Below are positions 37,301 to 46,946 of a stretch of 64,000 nt of DNA, piece by piece. Below the pieces are notes generated by a model, which saw only the letters and a list, made by a program, of their open reading frames with translations, was not told where the DNA came from and searched no databases. The stretch is from Poronia punctata (lineage: Eukaryota; Ascomycota; Sordariomycetes; Xylariales; Xylariaceae). Each line of letters opens with the position of its first letter. Position 1 is the first letter of the stretch. Location: the NCBI GenBank assembly GCA_022579005.1, contig MU401463.1:186001-250000 (forward strand), given 5' to 3'. Both the position numbers and the translations under genes were made by a program.

Positions 37301-39080
37301 AAAGCCGTATATGAGCGGGTACCCGACAGAAGTGAGAATTCATCAACACCAAACAATTGTGTAAAGAGTCGGGGTGAAAAATATTCGTTTCCATACTCTG
37401 GCTCTGTTTGATGTTTCCACACGGGACGACAACGACTTGAACTCGAGACACTGATCTATTACTTCCGAAGTTCCGACACATAAGAGGACATCTTACAAAG
37501 CAACATTCTTCCATGTCTTCCTACCAGTACCCCTTCAAAAACCTATACGAGCATCCGGCTTTGTCCTGTTCCTTGCTGAGTAAGTGCAAGGAGAAAGAAA
37601 AAGTAAATTCCCACTTGAATTTGTCTAAACTAGGGATTCGGATCGGAAAAGTACCGGTACACGAAAGCGATCCGGCGTATTCGTATTCGAGTTATCAAAG
37701 GTGGGGTGGAGGGCGAAGATAATATCTTGCCGCGCTCCAATCATTGGCTTGGCTGGATGCTTCTGACACCAAAAGGACGGATCTTTATTAGCGCAATCTG
37801 CATTACCGATTGCGCGCGTTCCTGGTGTTATCCTCTGGCAATTATCTGGTTCCCTTTTCAAGGGGCTCAAACTCAGGAGGAGGATCAGACCACTGCTTAC
37901 TGAGACTTTGCTTGCACCGTATGTCAATTTTTAGAAGCGTTAAGCTAGACCGTCTATTTGAGGTACCTATCTACGAGATACTCCCTGGGTGTCAGGCTTA
38001 ACTCCGACCCAATGCTACCTACTCGTACGAGTACGAGTACTAAGGAGATGTGCATACCGAAACTCCTATCACCTCATATGTTGACGGGTATCACACCTGG
38101 CGGGTGCTATCACAACATAAGTAAAATGAACTTATGGCTCTCAGACTTTCAGCTGTGGCTGCTTGTAGCTGTACGCAGTGTCTAATTCAATAATACCTAT
38201 CACCCTATCTCGCTTGCAGGAAGGCATCTCTGTAATTGACTTGCATCGAAAGTTTAAAAGCAATATCAGCTGATTGGCCAATCCAAAAGGGGGTGCTAAA
38301 ATGAGGGGTCCACGCTGCCCCACCACATCTTACAAGGTACTTGTACATCCACGCCGGTCACTCAAATTGGCGGACAATGCAGGTACGGAAAATGGTAACG
38401 TCTTGTATGGAATCAGAATTAACACCATGTGCCACATGCAAATACCTTCATTGATGGAATCGCCGCAGTATTGGAAGTTCGGGACACTTGTTATAGGAAG
38501 AATTCCATCTGCTTATGATACGTTCTCTTCAACATTGAAGTGTACCTAACACGGAATTCAAGATCTTCCAGGAGAGCTGGAGTTTGATGGAACTTTAAAC
38601 TAAGTATTTCCCAAACCGGGCTGAAAGTATTTCACCTTATCCAAGAACCGTTAGCTTCATCTCTTTCTCTATCAAAATCCACTAATAGGGTCAGGTAGGT
38701 ACCAAGTTCCAACGGACTTGGTAGGGGTTCTTTAATTTTCTTTCGTATTGTTTATCTCCGTAGCTCTTTTGTTTTTGCCCCAGACCCTTTGCCTAGATTC
38801 AGCAAGGGGAGGCATGTTCACCCCTGGGCCGAACCAAGGTACTCACAACAAGACTAATGTAGGTATTCTTGATACCTCCTCCTTCCGTGCATCGCAATTA
38901 GCTTGCCCCATATCTGCCGGGTCACTGCAGACATTTCTCTCCTTCTTTTTCTACTTCCCATCTCGCCATCGATTCCTTCGGGACCATTCCTCCATACCAT
39001 CGCTTTATTTGAAAGCTTACCGAGGGAGAATAAGTCGCAGCTTTTGAAATATTGCGCGCTGGTCGGCGATTTCAACGGCT
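34305..39080. other. Gene-poor spacer, 4.8 kb, upstream of ERG5
   Basis: No complete gene recognised. It contains the ask1 3' flank, a pyrimidine tract (35016-35170) and a minus-strand candidate exon (35795-35906; see findings). Between 36300 and 39000 are scattered open frames of 60-120 codons on both strands with no family signature. The end should hold the ERG5 promoter and leader. Confidence 0.5.
35016..35170. repeat. C/T-rich tract with an 18-bp direct repeat
   Basis: About 150 bases almost wholly pyrimidine on the plus strand. An 18-nt unit, CTCTTTCCTCATCTCTCG, occurs at 35095-35112 and again at 35121-35138. Such tracts often mark fungal core promoters or leaders, but no downstream ORF is obvious. 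Confidence 0.75.
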
Positions 39081-40869
39081 ATGGCTACTAACGCCAGCTT
39101 CACGTCGCCTCTGGCGAATGCGATACCCTCCGCCGGTTCCTTTGCGCCCCAGATCGAATCGATTGTCGACGCCGTAACAAATGCCAGCATTGCAACCTGG
39201 ATTCTTTCTATAGTTGCCCTAGCTGTTCTCTATGATCAAGGTAAGCCAACTTTCTCATAGCATAGAAAAAGATGCGTAAAAGGCTTTCGGCTAACCAATA
39301 TGTGTTATAGCCAGCTATCTGCTTCAAAAGGGGCACATCGTTGGGCCTGCCTTCAAGGAGCCTTTCATGGGACCTTTCCTTCAATCATTAAACCCCAAAT
39401 TCGAGGAATACGTCGGAAAATGGAAGAGTGGCCCTCTGAGCTGTGTTTCCGTCTTCCACAAGTACGTTTCGGGACCCTCTCTCGGTCACATACTCATTTT
39501 GCTAATGATGGCTTTTACAGGTTTGTGGTTATTGCTTCGACTCGTGATCTTGCCAGGAAAATCTTCAACTCCCCCCAGTACGTCAAGCCATGCGTTGTCG
39601 ACGTCGCTACCAAGATCCTGGGAGAGGATAGCTGGGTATTTTTGGACGGAAAGGCGCATGTCGACTACCGCAAGGGCCTCAACAATCTCTTCACCCGTAA
39701 AGCACTCGAGAACTACCTGCCTGGTCAGGAAGCCGAGTACAAGCGGTACTTTGCCAGGTTCCTGCAGATCACCAAGGACGCCGGTGGAAAGCCAGTTCCG
39801 TTCATGCACGAATTCCGCGAGCTCATGTGCGCCGTTTCGCTCCGAACTTTTGCTGGTTACTATATGGCCGACTCGGCAATCAAGAAGATTGCCGACGACT
39901 ATTATCTTGTCACCGCCGCTCTCGATCTCGTCAACTTCCCCATCATTATTCCCTACACGCGCACATGGTACGGTAAGCGCGCTGCTCGCGAGACCATGGA
40001 AGAGTTCGCCAAGTGTGCTGCCAAGTCCAAGGTCCGAATGGCTGCCGGCGGCGAAATCACATGTATCATGGATGCTTGGATCAAGGAGATGATTGACTCG
40101 AAGAAGTGGGTGGAGGCTACCGAGAAGGGACTTCCCACCGAGCACCTGGTCAAGCCCCAACCCGTCATTCGCGTTTTCACCGATATGGAGATCGCTCGCA
40201 CCCTATTCACCTTCCTGTTTGCTTCCCAGGACGCTACCAGCAGTGCTGCCACCAACCTGTTTCAAGTTGTTGCCCAGAGACCTGATGTTCTAGACCGAGT
40301 TCGCGAGGAGAATCTCAAAGTCCGTAATGGCGATATCCATGCCGCAGTCTCCCTAGACCAACTCGAGTCTATGACCTATACTCGTGCTGTCATCCGCGAG
40401 CTTCTCCGGTGGCGTCCTCCTGTCATCATGGTTCCGTACAAGGCCAAGAAACCCTTCCCTATCACGGAAGACTATACTGTTCCTAAAGGTGCCATGATCA
40501 TCCCGACGACGTACATGGCGCTGCGCGACCCCGAGATCTACGACAAGCCTGATGAGTTCGACCCTGAGCGATATTACACCGGCGACGCGGAGGAGAAGGG
40601 CAAGAAGAATTTCCTTGTCTTCGGTACTGGACCTCACTATTGCCTTGGTCAACATTACGCTCAGCTCAACTTGGTACTTTTCCTTGGCAAAGCTTCAATC
40701 CAGCTGGATTGGAAGCATCATGCCACACCTTTATCCGAGGAGATCAAGGTGTTTGCTTGCATTTTCCCCAAGGTATGTTTTATTTTCATCGATATTATTT
40801 CTTGGCCTGATCTGTGACTAATTGATTTACTAGGATGATTGCCCTTTGACGTTTGAGGAGAGGAAGTGA
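39081..40869 (+). CDS. ERG5: Sterol C-22 desaturase, cytochrome P450 CYP61 (Erg5)
   Basis: An ER-membrane P450 that introduces the C22 double bond late in ergosterol synthesis. It has 532 residues from exons 39081-39240, 39311-39461, 39521-40772 and 40834-40869. A hydrophobic anchor ([13 protein letters not shown]) lies near residues 38-50. Family-specific text: [38 protein letters not shown] and [20 protein letters not shown] distinguish CYP61 from CYP51. Catalytic features are present: I-helix region [11 protein letters not shown], ExxR at E397/R400 (ELLRWR) and heme ligand C478 in [11 protein letters not shown]. The last exon is 36 nt ([11 protein letters not shown]). Introns of 70, 59 and 61 nt keep frame. 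The protein looks intact. Confidence 0.96.
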
Positions 40870-41677
40870 TAAGATATATGATCAACGTCATTTTAATGTC
40901 AACTCTATGGCCCAATAAATCGTACATCGGGCGTTTTCGCCCAATGACGAAACGCTCTCATGGCCGTAGCAGGCATATTAGGGCCTCCTGCTCGGTGTAT
41001 CACGAAGAATCATGCTGAGACCAAAAGAGCTCAGAAGCAGAAGCCTAGAATAATTTTAATCATACCCTGTACATAGTTAAAAAAAAATAGAATAAATCCT
41101 GGAAATAAGCAATCATGACACTCAATTGTCATGCCATGACGAAAGGAAATCATAACAAGATGAAATATTTACTTGACTTTCCATGTTGTTTAAGAGGTGA
41201 AAATCAAGAGCGTGATTCGTTCAAGTAAAACGTGCCCAAACCACCTATCACAACTGCACACTACCTATGCACTAACCTAGAGGATTAGGTACCTTTGAGG
41301 CTTTACCTGCTCTGGTATGGTCTTTCCCCACCTGTGGCTGTCACTCAGTTTGCCCGACCGCGGCCCATCAACCTGACCAGTGACGCGTATTGAAGCCCTC
41401 TCTAACACTTCAGTTAGCAAGCCATGTGCCAAACCACAAGTACCCTATCGTACGAGCAGACCACAAAACAAACTACGGGCAATCAAGAGCTAACATATCA
41501 GACAAACCCCTCTTAGCCAGCCTCCATCTGTCAACCAACCTATCTCTCTAGGCCGGCCTATCTTACCCATCTATGTACCAGGCTACTGATTAGCCATCTA
41601 CTATAATACCAACTATTGAAGTACCCATCTACCTACTTTAGCTACACATAGGCCACAATCCAGAACGCCCACCCACC
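40870..41677. other. Intergenic: ERG5 3' flank and HTH-gene promoter
   Basis: About 810 bases, AT-rich near the ERG5 end, with no supported ORF. Confidence 0.5.
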
Positions 41678-42259
41678 ATGGACACAAGTCCCGAAGACCT
41701 CGCAACTCTCCAACAGCTCTCACGTCTCCAAGAGGCCTCAAGTCCCCAAGACCTCTCAGAAGCAGACCAAATGCAAACCTCGCCAGACCTCTCGGAATCC
41801 GACACTGCCCAACAACAACAACAACAAAAAGAGCAAAACGCTCCAGAAAATTCCGAATCCGACGCCCAAAAACCGCCGCGAGGCTCCCAACACCTCTCCG
41901 AAGCGGGGAAAACCCGCGTCCGGATCCTGTACAACGACGCCAAGATGTCGCCGGCCGACATACGGCGGGTGACGGGCTATTCGCGAGGGCAGATCAGCCG
42001 GGCGCTATTCACGCCCGAGGGGCCGCGGAAGAGGAAAGGGCCGAAGTCGAAGATGAGCTCGGAGGAGGAACAGCAGTTGCTCGAGTTTGTGGACAAGAAC
42101 CGGACGATGACGTGGGCGGCCATTGCCGAGTCGGTGTTTGACGGCAAGTTTAGTGTTCATATGGTTAGGCATGTGCTTAGACGGCATGGGTTTCAGAGGG
42201 ATGGGTCGGCTTCGAAGGCGAAGCCTAGGGTTACGGTTAAGAAGGCGAGTGCAAAGTAA
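41678..42259 (+). CDS. Small bipartite helix-turn-helix protein, Tc1/mariner-transposase-like DNA-binding part only
   Basis: An intronless 193-residue protein. Residues 1-70 are low complexity (Ser/Glu/Gln, with a Q6 run encoded by CAA repeats). Residues 73-111 form a first HTH (LSEAGKTRVRILYNDAKMSP, ending RGQISRALF). Residues 115-125 are a basic GPRKRKGPKSK linker. Residues 127-173 form a second HTH (SSEEEQQLLEFVDKN, TWAAIAESV, VRHVLRRHGFQR). This is the order of the paired-like N-terminus of Tc1/mariner transposases: HTH, GRPR-like linker, HTH. The DDE catalytic domain that should follow is absent: the frame ends after a short basic tail, without sign of decay. A host DNA-binding protein derived from a transposon, or simply an HTH protein, both fit; function is unknown. 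The CDS has a GC-rich second half like neighbouring genes. Confidence 0.7.
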   Translation: MDTSPEDLATLQQLSRLQEASSPQDLSEADQMQTSPDLSESDTAQQQQQQKEQNAPENSESDAQKPPRGSQHLSEAGKTRVRILYNDAKMSPADIRRVTGYSRGQISRALFTPEGPRKRKGPKSKMSSEEEQQLLEFVDKNRTMTWAAIAESVFDGKFSVHMVRHVLRRHGFQRDGSASKAKPRVTVKKASAK

Positions 42260-42878
42260 TTTACCGTATTGAGTCTTCCGGGGGTTTGGGGGTTTTAAGG
42301 GGTTTTAAGGGGTTCAGGTTTGGTTGGTGTTAGGGATGCGATTTTATGGGTTTTTCGTGATTTTCTAGTTGAGTCGGTGGGTGTTCTTGTGTCTGTAGTA
42401 TTCGCACGGTTGCTGCCGTGATGTTAATCTGTCTAACCTAGGTTTGTTTCTCGACAATTATTTGGTTGGGCTATATTACTACCAGCCCCCAAACTAACAG
42501 CGTATTATGTCTCGGTATCTCTATTCTATTATTCCGAGGGTAATCTTTAATGTTTGTTGTAGGAAATATTAATATTTTTTAGCTCAACTTATGCTCTTCT
42601 GACAACCAAATATCAAGTACCTATCACGCTAAGGTAAGAAAGAACTGAGGTTAATAGATCCTTCCTTTTATCGGCAAAGCAGCCGATTGGGTTGGTTGGT
42701 TGGATTGAACTGCCAGCTTTAAGTTTAACTATAAAAGGTGGGTAGCTTGGCCAATTACGTAGGTCCCGTCGTCGTTAGAAGTGCGGCTACATACATTTCA
42801 TCTTATCTCACCTTATTACCTCCCTTACCTACTGCAAACCCCAACGCACGTGTATATATAAATCCTAATTCTCTGAAA
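42260..42878. other. Intergenic: HTH-gene 3' flank and rhodanese promoter
   Basis: About 620 bases with no supported gene. The first 100 bases are G/T-rich with repeated GGGGTTTTAAGG words. A TATATATAAA stretch lies at 42853-42862, very close to the chosen rhodanese start. Confidence 0.5.
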
Positions 42879-43605
42879 ATGTCTTCAACATCAACCCCCG
42901 CCCGCCGCCTCCTACTCAAAGCCGCGCGTCCATGTCCGGTTCCAACATCTTTGCGCGCCGTAACAGGTAGTCGCTTCGCATCCTACGCGACTGCGATACC
43001 GATACCGGCAAAGCAAGCGCAAGCGCAAGCGCAAACACCCAGATTTAAGTCGCCATCGCATATTTCCGGAATTGGGAACGTTAACAAAGTGCGATGGAGT
43101 ACGACTTCGGCTACGGGGAGTAAGATATGGACTTTTGAAGAGGTAGGTTTCACTATACAACATATCCCACACACACACTCTCTCTCTTTCTCTCCCTTTT
43201 CCCTTTTCCCCTTTTCCTCATCCCCCTCCTCGCTAAACAAAAGATAAAAACCCCCTCCAGATCCAATCCCTCACCAAAAACCCCGAAAAAGCAACAACAA
43301 AAAAAACAAAAATAATCGACGTCCGCGAACCCAGCGAATTGAAAACAACGGGCCGGATCCCCGGCGCCCTAAACATCCCCGTAACCACATCCCCGGAAGC
43401 ATTCCATTTATCACGGGAAGATTTCGAAGATCGGTTCGGGTTCGAGATGCCGGATAAAGATGACGAGGTCGTGTTCTATTGCAAGGCCGGGGTGAGATCT
43501 CGTGCCGCGGCGGGGATCGCGAGGGAGGCCGGGTGGAGGAATGTTGGGGAGTATCCCGGTTCTTGGATCGAGTGGAGTGGGAAGGGGGGGGATGTTGAGA
43601 GGTAG
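42879..43605 (+). CDS. Mitochondrial rhodanese-domain sulfurtransferase
   Basis: A 202-residue single-rhodanese protein from exons 42879-43142 and 43261-43605 (intron 118 nt, GTAGGT...CAG). The N-terminus MSSTSTPARRLLLKAARP is Arg/Ser/Ala-rich with no acidic residues, so it is probably a mitochondrial presequence. The rhodanese fold begins TFEEIQSLTKNPEK; CH2A is IIDVREPSELKTTGRIPGA, with LNIPVTT following. The active-site loop is FYCKAGVRSRAA, with catalytic Cys about residue 162. The loop ends in GYPGSW-type text (GEYPGSWIEWSGKGG), as in yeast Rdl2/GlpE-like proteins. The ORF open upstream to 42738 is not needed; its N-terminus lacks a targeting pattern. The stop codon falls inside a GGTA microsatellite. 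Confidence 0.88.
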
Positions 43606-43620
43606 GTAGGTAGGTAGGTA
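43601..43620. repeat. (GGTA)5 microsatellite overlapping the rhodanese stop
   Basis: Five perfect GGTA units. The stop TAG at 43603-43605 is part of the first units. Confidence 0.9.
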
Positions 43621-44394
43621 GTAGATTGGGGGATGGTGAATGGGGAGGGGGGTTCGGTGGTACGCTTCATCCATCTACTGCCATTCTTGCTTTTAGGCAT
43701 GGAAAGTGTTTATTTAGGTTTAGTTGCCGTCCTTGATTGAGATCGAGGTTGTACACCAAGGTATCCTGCCGAGGGGCCGGGACTACGTAAGTATATATAT
43801 CTGTGTACTTCTTGACTTATACATGATGTATGGAGCGCCGGAGTAGAAGGACTATGTATATGTATAGTCACAGGATAGGCTCCCAATTTTCTGCCTAGGT
43901 TAGAGATATTTCCGGTCCTAATCTTACACAAGTAAACTAAAACATAACTTTCAACTGTTGACCTGCAGTAAAACCCTCTTCGCTTCTGTCCGTTGTTCTG
44001 AAACGCAGTAGCATAGCCACCCCCTTCCTCATCATCACAGATTTACCGGAGATAGATCGAGTACTACCTATAACAGTACAAAAAAATACCACAAAAGGGG
44101 ACGTTGGCAAATTCCCAGGTGAATAAAGGTAACTAACTCAGCGATATGTAGCAGAAGCTAATGTACATACAAGTAAAATATATCGTGTAAAAGCCTCAAG
44201 ACGCCGAATTTCTTAAATATGATAAGAAATAATTTCCCATTTTTCATACAATGACATACATTAATCCTCCCAGAAAGTCTGGTCCGAAAGAGGAAAAAGA
44301 AAAGCAATATGCATGCTTTCTCTTCTGATTTTCGAGTCCGATAAATCGCAACCCCGTATAAAGCAGAGTACCTAGATAAAAGGTACCTCACATT
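43606..44394. other. Convergent spacer (rhodanese / Yip1 gene)
   Basis: About 790 bases of non-coding 3' flanks, AT-rich toward the Yip1 stop. Confidence 0.5.
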
Positions 44395-45656
44395 TTAGAA
44401 AAAGGCCCTCCTCGAATCTCCTTTATCTCCACCGGCATCTCCATCACCACCATCACCACCTCCACCCTCCTTCTTATCACCATCGCCGGGGTTATTAGCG
44501 ACGGGGCTTCCAGCAGCAAAGAACAGGATCTTGATAGCGAGGGCAAGACCCATATGGAGCGCAACGACAAGGACGAGCAGGATCTTGCTAGTCTGACGGT
44601 CGGTTGCGCTGAGGACGGGATATAGATTACGTAGTAGGAAGGCGACGGAGATGGCCCAGCCGACTCCAACAAATACCCAGTTGAGAATGGTAAGTGGCGA
44701 CCAGCTGATCAATGCCACGGGGATCCAGATTAGGTTCGAATAGCCGTAGAGGGCCCAGCATTCGAGTAGGTTGGCGGATTCGGAGCCGAAGTAGCGGAGG
44801 GCGCCGTATAGGATGATGGGGATTACGAGCGTGTAGCCGTATATTAGACCCGCGGCTCCTATTTTGCCATGTTAGTTTGACCTTGTGCATCTGCTGCGCA
44901 GCCATGAAGACCCCCAAGCGCATCCCTCCCCACCAAGGGTGCCGGGGGGGCCACGAAAGAGTATGAACTGGCCCGGATCAAGAAAGACAACCTACCACTT
45001 AGGAGCTCAAAGTCATACGCAAAAGGACCAGCGCCCGTTCTCGCAATATATTGACTAATAGTACCGCCGAGGAAAAGGATAAGGATCACAGTCGTGGCGA
45101 TCCAGAAGGGTCCGTACAAATCGGGATTCCCCTCTAGGACATCGAGGAAGTTATCGCGCGGCCATAACGCGGCCCAGCATCGCGCAAGGACGGAGCTCGT
45201 ATCGACGTCGAAGAACTGCGCGTAGAACGAAAGCGACCACAGGAACCGCTTCGAAGACGAGCCGCCGCTCGATGGCCCCGCCGTAGCGGGGGGTGGGAGG
45301 CCCGGGGACGACCGGTTTTTCCGGTTGTCTGTGAATGTCGAGTTGTGGAATTCTAGGTCTTCTTGGAGATCGGTGTGGCCGAGGTCGCCCTGGGGAAAGT
45401 AAGGTGGTTAGGGATTTATTCGGTGCCTGTCTAGTCTGGGGTACTGAAACGGGACGAAGGGAGCTTCAAAGTCAAAGTTGGGAACTTCCACAAGGAAGCG
45501 ACAGCTAGATAGACTTGATGTATATGTGTATGGTAAAGTGGTTGTATAAACTGTGAAAGAACTTATGCGCATGCGCATGCTATAGAGTAGCTAGAAAGCT
45601 CGTCAACTCACCTCATCATCCACATCTACGACAGCGTCGTAGCCTGCGCCAGACAT
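44395..45656 (-). CDS. Yip1-domain Golgi membrane protein (YIPF family)
   Basis: A 300-residue multi-spanning protein of the YIPF/Yip1 family, which works with Rab GTPases in ER-Golgi and Golgi traffic. Exons are 45612-45656 (MSGAGYDAVVDVDDE), 44996-45389 and 44395-44858; introns of 222 and 137 nt keep frame. The cytosolic N-terminal part ends in FLWSLSFYAQFFDVDTSSVL and RCWAALWPRDNFLDVLEGNP, the Yip1-domain entry. Hydrophobic segments follow: FWIATTVILILFLGG, YGYTLVIPIILYGAL, NLIWIPVALISWSPLTILNW, VFVGVGWAISVAFLL and ILLVLVVALHMGLALAIKIL. That gives the expected five membrane spans. The C-terminus is a Gly/Asp-rich tail (GGGGDGGDGDAGGDKGD), unusual for the family. YIPF1/2-like is my best guess. 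Confidence 0.88.
45565..45580. repeat. Alternating GCAT palindrome in Yip1-gene intron 1
   Basis: ATGCGCATGCGCATGC is strictly alternating purine-pyrimidine and contains overlapping perfect palindromes (45565-45578 and 45569-45580). It lies inside the 222-nt first intron. Confidence 0.8.
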
Positions 45657-46946
45657 CTTGCCCTCTTCGGTATGTAAATGCGCAATTGCGCTTGTATCTC
45701 CCTTCGGTATTGCTACGGTCCTATAATGGAGTGGTTCGTGATTTCGCGGGGACTTGACGTTGAAGTTGAGCTCTTCGTAACCTAGGTATTGTCGTTTGGC
45801 TACGAGAGGTAGTTTCCCGATTACGACTGCCTGCTATGCTAGAGCCTAGAGCCTAGCAGCGACACCGTATGCACTGTACAGATCAGTTGGATGTTGGAGA
45901 GGACACGGAGCACACCGAGCTTTAACCGCGTCTGGGCCCACTCTTTTCCTATCCTCCGGTTACATGTACCCACAGTGCACCAGGGACTTGCACGAGGCAG
46001 CCCTCAGTTCAAACTCCAGGTGCAACTTGGCCGCCGTTGTACAGTACAACGGCGGCCATACAACTTGTACTGTACCTCTCATAGGACGATATTCGTCTTT
46101 GCCAAACACCAATCTAGGAGTCTTTCTTTCCGTTCTTGATTATTATATCGAATTCGATTTGTTGAAAAGTCGCGCCAGAGATATTTGAAAAACAAGTCGT
46201 CATCTACGGCGGGTAGTACAAGTACAAGCCTTATGTTACAGCATCGCAAAATAGAGCATCACTCAAATACAAACTTCGACCAACTTGAACTACATCTAGA
46301 GAGTGTTTGTTTTGTCTAATATCCGCATTACAAGGAACTATCATCAATATAGCATATATACGGAACTTTGATTCGAAATGCCATAGTAAAAAGAAAAACA
46401 TTGGGAATCATAAAAAGGAAACCCGCCGACGTCCATCATCATCATCTGAAGCTTCCTGCTTCCTACTGAGGATAGACGAGCGAGAAAAATAGGAAAAACC
46501 TCGACTCCATTGGACAACCTGGGGCTGATTTCCCACAATGACTTCAACCTATCAAAGGACCAACTCCTATTATGAACAAGAGTAAACGGCCAATCCGTAG
46601 GTAGGTATCTAACTACCGAATAGGCCGGGAATAAGTTGAGAGATTCTGACGTGCGTACGTGACCGGATATACATATACGAGTAGACATGTGTAATGTACG
46701 GTGTGTACTCTATCGTTCCCATGCGAGGCATGGATGGAGATAGAGATGGAGAAGGGTAGGGGTTAAATGTAATTTTCTTTGTCCTTTCTTCAGGAAATCA
46801 TGACCAGGGAGCGCGTCGATTATGGTGTCTGCCTTTTCCTGCCATCTTCTTCTTTGTCGCCTTTTCCTGCCTTTTCTTATTCAACTCGTGGTTTTCTTTT
46901 TCATACTTATTGTTGTGTCGTCCTCCCTGTTTACACTTTACAAGGG
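45657..46946. other. Intergenic: Yip1-gene promoter and kelch-gene 3' flank
   Basis: About 1.3 kb with no supported ORF. It contains a perfect inverted repeat (separate entry) about 370 bases upstream of the Yip1 gene start. Its right half is AT-rich and includes the 3' flank of the kelch gene. Confidence 0.5.
46028..46058. repeat. Perfect inverted repeat, 15-bp arms, 1-nt spacer
   Basis: The left arm TGGCCGCCGTTGTAC (46028-46042) and right arm GTACAACGGCGGCCA (46044-46058) are exact reverse complements around a single A. It is GC-rich in an otherwise mixed-composition promoter region. Confidence 0.92.

Noticed and set aside
42738..42878. N-terminal extension of the rhodanese protein
   Set aside because: The extension lacks a targeting pattern, and the ATG at 42879 gives a typical mitochondrial presequence.
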